Assembly (NCBI RefSeq): GCF_031583595.1
Contig: NZ_CP134145.1
Coordinates: forward strand, 4,464,001-4,528,000
Source: Thalassotalea psychrophila
GTDB taxonomy: Bacteria; Pseudomonadota; Gammaproteobacteria; Enterobacterales; Alteromonadaceae
Direction: 5' to 3'
DNA: 64,000 bases
The notes below the pieces were generated by a model. The model saw only the letters and a list, made by a program, of their open reading frames with translations, was not told the origin of the DNA and made no database searches. Numbering within the stretch: the stretch's first letter is position 1; every line of letters begins with the position of its first letter. The position numbers and the translations under genes are program-made. Below, piece after piece: positions 21,241 through 28,762 of the stretch.

Positions 21241-22431
21241 CTAAACCACGCCTTGAATTTTCAGTTGTTTAATATCGTCATCAGCAAAGCCAAGCTCGGC
21301 TAATAACTCTTGTGTATTCTCACCTAACTTGGCACACGCTTTACCCGTTAAGCGCTGACCATTAAGCTGGATAGGGTTGGCTAATAGTTCCATTTCGTCG
21401 TTACTATCATGTGGCACTTTTTGTAATGCACCCGTTTCTTTTAGATATGGATTATTCAATGCTTGCGCCATGTTATTTACCGGCGCTATCGGCATTCTAC
21501 CTTGTAATCGGTTTAACCAATTATCAGTAGTATCTGTTTGCAAACATTGCTCAATCAATTGATTAAGTTCATCTCTAACTTCACGGCGCTTAGCGACGGT
21601 TGAAAACTTATCAGCGCGTAAATTGTCACTGTTAATTTCATTAATCAATACTTGCCAAAATTTTTCTGTCATTGCCATAATAAATACCCAGCCATCGCTG
21701 GTTTTATATAATTGACAAGGTACGGTTGATGGATGAGCTGAACGGGCATAACGCTCTGTAACGTGCCCTTCATTTAAGTACCAACTCGCCGGGTATGTTA
21801 ACTGATGTAAAGCAACATCAAACAAGTTAACGTCTACATCGCGACCAGTTCCTGTTTTATAGGCACTAAATAGCGCAGCGGTTAATCCTAAGCTTGTCGT
21901 AACCCCAGTCATAAAATCAACCATAGACAAACCAAATCTTGCCGGCGGCGCATCGGGCTCACCAGTTAAATGCATATAACCGGCTTCGGCCTGCATTAAA
22001 TAGTCATATCCAGGCCAATTGCTGCGTTCATTGTCACGGCCATAGGCAGATAAATGCGCACAACAAATTTTTGGATTAATATGCTTTAACACATCATAGG
22101 TTAAGCCTAATTTATCAGGAAGATCGCCGCGTAAGTTGTTCATTACAGCATCAGCACTGGCTACCAATTTGGCAAAAATAACTTTGCCCTCGGTTGATTT
22201 TAAATCCAAGGTTAGGCTTTTTTTGTTCAAATTAAACGTTTGAAAAAAGTAGCTGTCATTTTCACCTAAAAAGTAAGGACCAGTATGGCGTGAAATATCA
22301 CCACCAATTTTAGGATTTTCAATTTTTATAACTTCGGCACCCATATCAGCAAGATACATAGATGCAAAGGGGCCTGCGCCGTATTGCTCAACAGCAATAA
22401 TACGCACGCCTTTTAACGGTAAGTCTTGCAT
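21241..22431 (-). CDS. Family III (CaiB/BaiF) CoA-transferase
   Basis: A 396-residue CaiB-type enzyme: VRIIAVEQYGAGPFASMYLADMGAEVIKIE at the N-terminus and catalytic Asp in SMVDFMTGV (about 169-177). Downstream SAHPSTVPCQLYKTSDG is typical of formyl-CoA and succinyl-CoA:(acid) transferases. It lies between the acyl-CoA dehydrogenase and the other CaiB gene. One of the pair may act as a dicarboxylate CoA-transferase and the other as an intramolecular C1-C4 transferase, as for mesaconyl-CoA; this is inference. Confidence 0.85.
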   Translation of the reverse strand: MQDLPLKGVRIIAVEQYGAGPFASMYLADMGAEVIKIENPKIGGDISRHTGPYFLGENDSYFFQTFNLNKKSLTLDLKSTEGKVIFAKLVASADAVMNNLRGDLPDKLGLTYDVLKHINPKICCAHLSAYGRDNERSNWPGYDYLMQAEAGYMHLTGEPDAPPARFGLSMVDFMTGVTTSLGLTAALFSAYKTGTGRDVDVNLFDVALHQLTYPASWYLNEGHVTERYARSAHPSTVPCQLYKTSDGWVFIMAMTEKFWQVLINEINSDNLRADKFSTVAKRREVRDELNQLIEQCLQTDTTDNWLNRLQGRMPIAPVNNMAQALNNPYLKETGALQKVPHDSNDEMELLANPIQLNGQRLTGKACAKLGENTQELLAELGFADDDIKQLKIQGVV

Positions 22432-22446
22432 GTAATTAAACCTTAC

Positions 22447-23622
22447 TTAAATCTTATTGCGTTCAATTAATTGCTTAGCAATAATAATTCGTTGCATTTC
22501 ATTAGTACCTTCACCAATACACATCAACATGGCATCTCGATAAAAACGCTCAATATCATATTCAACACTGTAGCTGTAACCGCCAAAAATTCGCATACCT
22601 TCTTGCGCACAATAAACACCGGTTTCAGAAGCAAAATACTTCGCCATACCCGCTTCCATATCGCAACGTTCTTCGGCATCATATTTTTGGGCTGCTTGCT
22701 CAATCAATAAGCGTGAAGCTTCTACTTTCGCCGCCATTTCACCAAGCTTTAATTGAATTGCCTGATGATTGGAAATTGATTTGCCAAAAGCTTCACGCTC
22801 TTGTGCATAGCGAACCGATAAATCTAATGCACCTTGTGCAATACCCGCGCCGCGAGCCGCTACATTAATACGTCCTAGCTCTAAACCACCAATAGCTTGT
22901 AAGAAACCACTGCCTTCTTTGCCACCAATTAAATTTTCAGCAGAAACTCTAAAGTTGTTGAAAACCACTTCACAGGTATCAATGGCTTTGTAACCCATTT
23001 TTTTCATCTTAGTGATTTCAATACCTAGCAATACATTGCCTTCGCTATCTTTAGTTTCAACAAAAAATAAGCTGGTGCCTTTATGGCGCGGTTGCATTTC
23101 AGTGTCGGTTTTTACCAATACGGCTAATGAGTTACCGTTCATGGAGTTGGTGATCCAAGTTTTGGCTCCATTTAAAATGTAGTCATCACCATCGCGTTTT
23201 GCTGTAGTTAAAATTGCTTGTAAGTCAGAACCGGCATTAGGCTCAGTTAAGGCAATACCGCCACGTAATTCACCGGTAGCCATGCGAGGAAGAATGCGCT
23301 GCTTTTGCTCTTCTGTACCACAACGCTCTATCGCAGAAGCCTGAATAAGATGTGAATTAAAGATACCACCCGGCGCCATCCACGCTGATGCAACTTTAAT
23401 TACGATTTTGGCGTATATAGACGCGGGTAAGCCCATGCCACCGTAATCTGCACCAATAGTTGCACCGAATAAACCTAACTCTTTCATTTGCGTAACTAAA
23501 TCATGTGGGTATTTATCAGCTTGGTCATATTCTTTGGCAATTGGCGCAACTTCGTTGTCTACCCATTTACCAATCATATCTAAAATGGCTAACTCATCTT
23601 CTTTAGAATAAATCTCTGACAT
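22447..23622 (-). CDS. Acyl-CoA dehydrogenase
   Basis: A 391-residue FAD enzyme oxidising an acyl-CoA at C2-C3. ALTEPNAGSDLQAI and WITNSMNG flavin-binding segments, the long helical C-terminus with IFGGYSYSVEYDIERFYRDA and the catalytic glutamate in IGEGTNEMQR (about 373-382) are all there. With a MaoC hydratase and CitE lyase in the same operon, a plausible substrate is an alkylsuccinyl-CoA (compare methylsuccinyl-CoA dehydrogenase), although methylsuccinyl-CoA dehydrogenases are usually longer. Substrate remains open. Confidence 0.87.
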   Translation of the reverse strand: MSEIYSKEDELAILDMIGKWVDNEVAPIAKEYDQADKYPHDLVTQMKELGLFGATIGADYGGMGLPASIYAKIVIKVASAWMAPGGIFNSHLIQASAIERCGTEEQKQRILPRMATGELRGGIALTEPNAGSDLQAILTTAKRDGDDYILNGAKTWITNSMNGNSLAVLVKTDTEMQPRHKGTSLFFVETKDSEGNVLLGIEITKMKKMGYKAIDTCEVVFNNFRVSAENLIGGKEGSGFLQAIGGLELGRINVAARGAGIAQGALDLSVRYAQEREAFGKSISNHQAIQLKLGEMAAKVEASRLLIEQAAQKYDAEERCDMEAGMAKYFASETGVYCAQEGMRIFGGYSYSVEYDIERFYRDAMLMCIGEGTNEMQRIIIAKQLIERNKI

Positions 23623-23633
23623 TACAATACTTC

Positions 23634-24152
23634 CTAGTAATTCACTTTGTCTTCAACGCTGTAGCCTTCTTTGGCGATCAACATAGTTCGGGTAAAAGTA
23701 CAAACTTGTTTGCCATCTTGGTTAAATCCGGTCGTTCGTATTGTTACAATTCCTGCCCCTGGGCGAGATGATGACTCTCGTTTTTCAATAACTTCAGACT
23801 CTGCAGTCAAAGTATCATCTTCAAACAAAGGGTAAGTCATCTTAATGCCGTCCCAACCAAGATTTGCAATAGCTTTTTGGCTACAGTCGGTCACGCTCAT
23901 ACCAACCATAATGGCAACAGTTAGCGGTGAACAGACAATACATTTGCCAAACTCACTAGCCTTAGCGTATTCATCATCAAAATGCATTGGATGAGTGTTC
24001 ATCGTTAATAGAGTAAACCAAGTATTATCAGTTTTAGTAATAGTACGACCTGGACGGTGCTCGTAAATATGACCGACAGTAAATTCTTCGTATGAGCGAC
24101 CAAATGTTTCGCGAAAACGATTTTCTGAGATTTGTTTTACTTTCTGAACCAT
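23634..24152 (-). CDS. MaoC-type enoyl-CoA hydratase (itaconyl/mesaconyl-CoA hydratase-like)
   Basis: A 172-residue single hot-dog hydratase. The GRSYEEFTVGHIYEHRPGRT start, the NTHPMHFDDEYA segment carrying the catalytic His/Asp region, and PLFEDDTLTAESEVIEKRES are typical of MaoC hydratases beside CitE lyases, such as itaconyl-CoA or mesaconyl-C4-CoA hydratase. It sits between acyl-CoA dehydrogenase and CitE genes, predicting hydration of an alkyl-mesaconyl-type CoA thioester before cleavage. Confidence 0.82.
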   Translation of the reverse strand: MVQKVKQISENRFRETFGRSYEEFTVGHIYEHRPGRTITKTDNTWFTLLTMNTHPMHFDDEYAKASEFGKCIVCSPLTVAIMVGMSVTDCSQKAIANLGWDGIKMTYPLFEDDTLTAESEVIEKRESSSRPGAGIVTIRTTGFNQDGKQVCTFTRTMLIAKEGYSVEDKVNY

Positions 24153-24172
24153 GGGGACTTCCTTAAATGTTC

Positions 24173-25003
24173 TTATAAATTTTTGCTTGCAGCTTGCGCT
24201 AAAGCTATTGTTCTTTTTGCTGCCAATATAATCGGTCTGTCGATCATTCGGCCGTTAATAACTAACACCCCAGCATCTTCATTATCAATCTGAGACACAA
24301 TTTCTTCAGCATTGTGTACTTCAAGTTCGCTCGGGGTAAACTCTTGATGAATAGCGTCAAGTTGGCAAGGGTGTATTGCTGCTTTTGCAGTAAAACCAAG
24401 CGCTTTAACTTTTGCTGTTTCGTGCTGTAAATCGTCCAGTTGTTTAATATCAATATGAGGTACATCAATTAACTGAATTGCTTTAACGGCTTTTGCTTGC
24501 ACCAATTGGCTACGTGCCAACAATAACGGTTCGTAACTAAATTCAGCGCCTATTTCAGCACTATAATCTGCACCACCAAACATTAAAGCAGAAACCTGAT
24601 CGCAGGCGGCAATTAATTGGGAGTTGTTAACGCCTGCGACCGATTCCAATAACGCAATAATTTCAATGTTTTTAGTGCCAATAATGGCAACGGCTTGGTC
24701 TATTTCTGTCGGGCAACTGGTTTTTGGCAACATAATTGCCATTGGCGAATTTTCCGCATTTATCAGTGCGGTCAAATCATCGATGCCCGTTGCTGTCAAA
24801 ATATGATTTATGCGCACAACAACATTGTTATTTGTGGCTAAATACTTAACCACACTTGCACGAGCTTGCGCTTTATCTGCAGGCATTACTGCATCTTCTA
24901 AATCGATGCAAATAATATCACTGCCAGCATTTGCCGCTTTTTCAAAGCGATCAGGGCGTGACCCTGGCACAAAGAGCAATGAACGCAGCATCGGTAATGG
25001 CAT
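24173..25003 (-). CDS. CitE-family CoA lyase
   Basis: A 276-residue CitE-like lyase with a canonical set of motifs: RSLLFVPGSRPDRFEKA, CIDLEDAVMPADK (about 31-43), metal ligands in LLESVAGV and MFGGADYSAE, and AAIHPCQLDAI. It resembles citramalyl-CoA lyase-type proteins most. Two nucleotides separate it from the imidase-like gene upstream and 20 from the MaoC gene downstream, so the products probably act in consecutive steps. Confidence 0.82.
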   Translation of the reverse strand: MPLPMLRSLLFVPGSRPDRFEKAANAGSDIICIDLEDAVMPADKAQARASVVKYLATNNNVVVRINHILTATGIDDLTALINAENSPMAIMLPKTSCPTEIDQAVAIIGTKNIEIIALLESVAGVNNSQLIAACDQVSALMFGGADYSAEIGAEFSYEPLLLARSQLVQAKAVKAIQLIDVPHIDIKQLDDLQHETAKVKALGFTAKAAIHPCQLDAIHQEFTPSELEVHNAEEIVSQIDNEDAGVLVINGRMIDRPIILAAKRTIALAQAASKNL

Positions 25004-25005
25004 GA

Positions 25006-25878
25006 TTATTCCTCTTGTGCAGCAATAAATTGCTCGGCTATTTCTTCACGGCTAGCAAACCAAACACCCGGTTTAGAGCTTACATAACGTAAAAATTCTT
25101 CTAATGCCCAAACACGGCCTGGTCGCCCAATAATGCGCAAGTGCAAACCAAGTGACATCATTCGTGTTTGTTCACCACCTTCTTCGTACAAGGTATCAAA
25201 CGTGTCTTTGGCATATTTCAACCACATATCAGGGGTAAAACTAGCCGATACCCACATTTTCATATCGTTTGAATCCATGGCGTACGGTAAAATACACATT
25301 GGTTTGTCTGAGCCATCAACGTCGGCATAAAATGGCTGGTCGCCACTGTAATCATCCATGTGATACAAGTAGCCTTCTTCTTGCAATATACGTCGAGTAT
25401 TGTCAGTAAGTAAGTAACGTGACAACCAGCCTTTCGGTCTTTGACCTGTTGTTTGTTCAATACTATCTGCGGCATCACGAATGAATTGTCGCTCTTGCGT
25501 TTCGTCCATTTTAAATTGATGGATCCAACGATAGCCATGTGAGCAAGCTTCATCGCCACGGTCTTTAATTGTTTGTGCGATATGTGGATATTTTTCCAGA
25601 CTTTTAGCACAAACAGTCCATGTTGCTTTAACATTAAATTTATCGAGCAATCGAATAATTCTCGGTGCACCTTCTTTAATGCCATACAAATAATTTGATT
25701 CATTACCGTAATTACGCATCGGTTTTTTTAGCGTTACTTGTAACTCATCCACTGGCTCAGGGCCTTTATCACCATCGGCGATATTGTATTCACTGCCTTC
25801 TTCAACGTTTACTACCATTGATAATGCAATACGGGCATCGTTAGGCCATGGATAAGATTTTGTGCTTTGCTCTGTCAT
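25006..25878 (-). CDS. Polysaccharide-deacetylase-fold hydrolase, PuuE/cyclic-imidase-like
   Basis: A 290-residue NodB-fold hydrolase of the PuuE (allantoinase) branch. ALSMVVNVEEGSEYNIADGD near residue 17, the NYGNESNYLYGIKEGAPR segment, SHGYRWIHQ (about 112-120) and the GWLSRYLLTDNTRRIL segment fit this branch rather than chitin or peptidoglycan deacetylases. No signal peptide is seen, so it is cytosolic and not acting on a wall polymer. I recall that the cyclic imide hydrolase of Pseudomonas putida belongs to this family. In this context, opening of a cyclic imide (maleimide or succinimide) is the most appealing role; other cyclic amides are possible. Confidence 0.75.
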   Translation of the reverse strand: MTEQSTKSYPWPNDARIALSMVVNVEEGSEYNIADGDKGPEPVDELQVTLKKPMRNYGNESNYLYGIKEGAPRIIRLLDKFNVKATWTVCAKSLEKYPHIAQTIKDRGDEACSHGYRWIHQFKMDETQERQFIRDAADSIEQTTGQRPKGWLSRYLLTDNTRRILQEEGYLYHMDDYSGDQPFYADVDGSDKPMCILPYAMDSNDMKMWVSASFTPDMWLKYAKDTFDTLYEEGGEQTRMMSLGLHLRIIGRPGRVWALEEFLRYVSSKPGVWFASREEIAEQFIAAQEE

Positions 25879-25912
25879 AATGAATTCTTCTTATTTATTA
25901 ACCGCTTGAACT

Positions 25913-26755
25913 TTAATGGTATTCTTCGCCACCAGATACATTCATGCATTCACCGGTAATGTAAGATGCTTGTTCTGAGCATAAAAAGGCGCAAGCCTTG
26001 GCTATATCGTCTTGCAAACCAGGTCGCCCTAAAGGAATACGATCGCGCATGTCTTGCATGTATTTATCATGTCCTTTGCCAGTCACTTCTGAAAAATGCG
26101 AATTCTGCCAAGCACCTAAACCAGTCGTTACATGATTAGGACAAATTTGATTTACGTTAATCTTATGTTCACCAAGTTCTTGAGCAGCTACTCGTGTGAT
26201 GCCGTTCATGCCATGCTTTGATGTGGTATATGCCGAAGCATGAGCAAAAGCTGATTTAGAAGCCTGCGAGCCAATATTAATAATTTTTCCGCCATTGCCT
26301 TGCTTTACCATTTGCTCAGCTGCAAATTTAATGCCCAAGAAAGTGCCGCGAAGGTTCACGTTTAATACCGTATCCCATTCACTTACGTCCATATCTAAGA
26401 TTGGTTTCATTAAATAACCAACACCTGCGTTATTCACCCAAATATCAAGGCTACCATAGGTGTCTACGGCAAACTGTGCTGCAGCTTTCACTTCATCTGC
26501 ATTTAATACATTGCAGGCAAATGACGTTGCTTCGCCACCATCGGCTTTAATTTCAGCGACGATTTGTTGCATTTCATCACTGCTGCCAATAGCCGACTCG
26601 GGCATATGTTCTCCAGCGGCATGACCAATATCGGTGATCACTACCTTACAGCCTTCACTTGCCAAGCGCTTTGCCATGGCTTCGCCTAAACCTTTGTGGC
26701 GACCAGCTCCGGTAATAACTGCAACTTTACCTTTTAGTTCAGTGTAATTTGCCAT
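25913..26755 (-). CDS. Short-chain dehydrogenase/reductase
   Basis: A 280-residue classical SDR. The cofactor motif is TGAGRHKGLGEAMAK (about 15-29; one residue longer than the usual TGxxxGxG spacing), NNAG is near residue 108, and the catalytic set is S (NIGSQAS), Y and K in YTTSKHG. An EH-rich insertion around residues 46-60 (GHAAGEHMPE) is unusual. It oxidises or reduces an alcohol/ketone. It lies between the HapK-like and imidase-like genes in the leftward operon. Confidence 0.85.
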   Translation of the reverse strand: MANYTELKGKVAVITGAGRHKGLGEAMAKRLASEGCKVVITDIGHAAGEHMPESAIGSSDEMQQIVAEIKADGGEATSFACNVLNADEVKAAAQFAVDTYGSLDIWVNNAGVGYLMKPILDMDVSEWDTVLNVNLRGTFLGIKFAAEQMVKQGNGGKIINIGSQASKSAFAHASAYTTSKHGMNGITRVAAQELGEHKINVNQICPNHVTTGLGAWQNSHFSEVTGKGHDKYMQDMRDRIPLGRPGLQDDIAKACAFLCSEQASYITGECMNVSGGEEYH

Positions 26756-26783
26756 CTAAAAAATCCTTTCAATCGACTTTGGT

Positions 26784-27092
26784 TTAAATGTTTTCAGTTA
26801 AGATGAACATTGGATTATCGGCAAATGCTTGAAATTGAGCAGCTACTTTCTGCATCTCGTCACTGCTTACATCATTACCCAGTTGGTCAAGGTCATTGAT
26901 GCTTAAAATTTCGATATATTGATAAGGAGGAGTGGCGTCACTACCGAATAAGCTTAAGCTTTTTACTACTTCAAAATTGTCTATAGAAGGCAAGCCACCA
27001 GCTGTTGGGATATCGACAGTTTTTGCCCAGTTTTCATACTCTTGCATATCAGTTTCGGCTTTTAAATTGAATAGTACCACTAGCTTTTTCAT
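26784..27092 (-). CDS. HapK/REDY-like small dimeric alpha-beta barrel protein
   Basis: A 102-residue protein that I recognise as REDY/HapK-like: MKKLVVLFNLKA start, GLPSIDNFEVVKSLSLFG in the middle, PYQYIEILSINDLDQL, and an AQFQAFADNPMFIL end. HapK was described from a prodigiosin (tripyrrole) gene cluster, which is suggestive beside putative tetrapyrrole genes. The ATG at 27092 has AAAGGTAAG upstream; the frame is open further up but starts in the promoter. First gene of the eight-gene operon, 27 bp after a perfect palindrome. Catalytic role unknown. Confidence 0.65.
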   Translation of the reverse strand: MKKLVVLFNLKAETDMQEYENWAKTVDIPTAGGLPSIDNFEVVKSLSLFGSDATPPYQYIEILSINDLDQLGNDVSSDEMQKVAAQFQAFADNPMFILTENI

Positions 27093-27118
27093 CGGGTTCT
27101 TACCTTTAATTATTATAT

Positions 27119-27136
27119 TGTTATATATATATAACA
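27119..27136. promoter_or_regulatory. Candidate operator, TGTTATA-N4-TATAACA type
   Basis: Perfect 18-bp palindrome with arms TGTTATA and TATAACA, 27 bp upstream of the HapK-like start. The same arms recur at 27334-27351 before the divergent PrpD gene. Confidence 0.6.
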
Positions 27137-27175
27137 TTTAAAACTTGTTCCGACAAATTAAGCCCTGTGGAAAAA

Positions 27176-27193
27176 ATTGTCAACCATGACAAT
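27176..27193. promoter_or_regulatory. Second palindrome in the divergent region
   Basis: Perfect arms ATTGTCA and TGACAAT with a 4-nt spacer (acca), midway between the two operons. Related in half-site (TGACA) to the palindromes at 18548-18565 and 53642-53653, but with the half-sites in the opposite order. Confidence 0.4.
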
Positions 27194-27330
27194 ATACTTA
27201 ACTGCTAAAAGGCAATTCCCATTGCTTTAGGCTACTGCCCTTATTAGTAATGAATTTTATATCGCCAAAGAAATTGACTTATATCAGTTAGAGCTGGACA
27301 AAACGGCGACTATTATTGAGCTTATTGTTT

Positions 27331-27354
27331 AATTGTTATATGTTTATAACAATT
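27331..27354. promoter_or_regulatory. Candidate operator upstream of the rightward operon
   Basis: 24-bp palindrome with 10-bp arms aattgttata (27331-27340) and tataacaatt (27345-27354). Its inner 18 bp have the same TGTTATA-N4-TATAACA form as 27119-27136. It lies 44 bp before the first PrpD start. Confidence 0.65.
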
Positions 27355-27397
27355 GTATAAAAAAACCTTAATAATCAAATGACAAAATAGCTGATTT

Positions 27398-28762
27398 ATG
27401 ACTCAACAAAGTGCCTCTCATCAATTATTAAAAATGTTACAACGACCGGTAACATCTATAGACAGAGCTCGAGCAAAATTACACTTGTTCGATTGGTTTG
27501 GCTGTGCCATTTATGCTACTAAAACGGCAGCTGGTGCTGTATTTAATGAGTACCTAAAGCTTAACGCTACAGGCAATGTTACTTGTTTAAATGGTCAATC
27601 CCGCGATCTGGCTACTGCAGCTTTTTATAATGGTGCGCTGGGCAATATTATGGAGATGGACGATGTACATCGCACCTCAATATTGCACCCTGGGCCTGTA
27701 GTTATTCCAGCAGCATTAGCCGTTGCTGAAAGTGTTAACGCCACTATGGACGATTTGCTCGACGCTATAATTAATGGCTACGAGGCGGTTATTCGTCTTG
27801 GTCAAAGTGTAGGGCTAAGTCATTATCAGTATTATCACAATACCTCGACCTGTGGAGTGTTAGGCGCGGCAGTTGCCAGTTGCCATTTATTAAAATTAAA
27901 TCAACAACAAACACTGTCAGCAATAGGTAATGCGTTATCTACAACCGGCGGATTATGGCAAATGCGCCATGAAGAAGTATTTACCAAGCAATGGCATAAC
28001 GCTCAAGCTTGCCGCTCAGGAGTAATGGCCGCGCAATTAGCGAGTTGTGGATTAACCGGACCGGTTTCAATTATTGATGGTGAGCAAGGATTACTCAATG
28101 CTACCTCATTTGATGCCAACCCAGCAGCCATTAGTGCCCCTCATAAAACGTGGTTAATTCATGATTGTAGTTTTAAGCCATGGCCAGCTTGTCGTCATGC
28201 ACATCCGGCAATGGACGCATTAAAAGAATTACTCAAACAACACCCAGTTGACTTTACACAGATTGAAAAAATTCAGGTGTTTACCTATAGCGATGCAATT
28301 AAATTTTGTGACCGCCCAACTCCTGCCACAGATTTACAAGCAAAATTTAGCATTCAACATGCACTCGCAGCATGGTTAGTTTTGGGAGAGCCAAAGTTAG
28401 AGCATTATCAAAAACACAATTATGCTGAAAACGAGGGTGCTAACCATGATCTTATTTGCTTAAGAAATAATATCCAAGTACAAGAAAATCCCCAGATAAG
28501 TAAAAGTTACCCTGATGAATTTGGTGCAAAAATTACCATTACCTTATCTACCGGTCAGCAATTATCCACACAAATAAAAGACACCTTAGGCGATCCCAAT
28601 AAACCCATGTCTGATTTACAAATCAGTAATAAAGCTAACTATTTAATGCAACAAGCGGGTATTCAACCCAGTCGACAACAGCAACTTAATAAGTTGTTAA
28701 CCGAGCCAAACATGACGCTAACAGCATTTATCACGGCCATTAATGAGGCTTTTCATGACTAA
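27398..28762 (+). CDS. MmgE/PrpD family protein, first of a tandem pair
   Basis: A 454-residue MmgE/PrpD protein (family of 2-methylcitrate dehydratase, cis-aconitate decarboxylase and iminodisuccinate epimerase). DWFGCAIYA, NGALGNIMEMDDVHRTSILHPGPVVIPAALA (about 83-115), and KPWPACRHAHPAMDA are characteristic. The family eliminates, epimerises or decarboxylates tri- and dicarboxylates without a metal cofactor. The reaction here is not deducible, but alkyl-substituted maleate/malate-type acids are plausible. It is the first gene of the rightward operon; no strong ribosome site is seen before the ATG. Confidence 0.82.
   Translation: MTQQSASHQLLKMLQRPVTSIDRARAKLHLFDWFGCAIYATKTAAGAVFNEYLKLNATGNVTCLNGQSRDLATAAFYNGALGNIMEMDDVHRTSILHPGPVVIPAALAVAESVNATMDDLLDAIINGYEAVIRLGQSVGLSHYQYYHNTSTCGVLGAAVASCHLLKLNQQQTLSAIGNALSTTGGLWQMRHEEVFTKQWHNAQACRSGVMAAQLASCGLTGPVSIIDGEQGLLNATSFDANPAAISAPHKTWLIHDCSFKPWPACRHAHPAMDALKELLKQHPVDFTQIEKIQVFTYSDAIKFCDRPTPATDLQAKFSIQHALAAWLVLGEPKLEHYQKHNYAENEGANHDLICLRNNIQVQENPQISKSYPDEFGAKITITLSTGQQLSTQIKDTLGDPNKPMSDLQISNKANYLMQQAGIQPSRQQQLNKLLTEPNMTLTAFITAINEAFHD

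Noticed and set aside
25260..25703. 147-codon leftward frame inside the imidase-like gene
   Set aside because: Same strand but another frame, no ribosome site, low-complexity composition; a shadow frame.
25006..25878. Chitin or peptidoglycan deacetylase
   Set aside because: No signal peptide, motifs of the PuuE branch, and operon partners of CoA metabolism.
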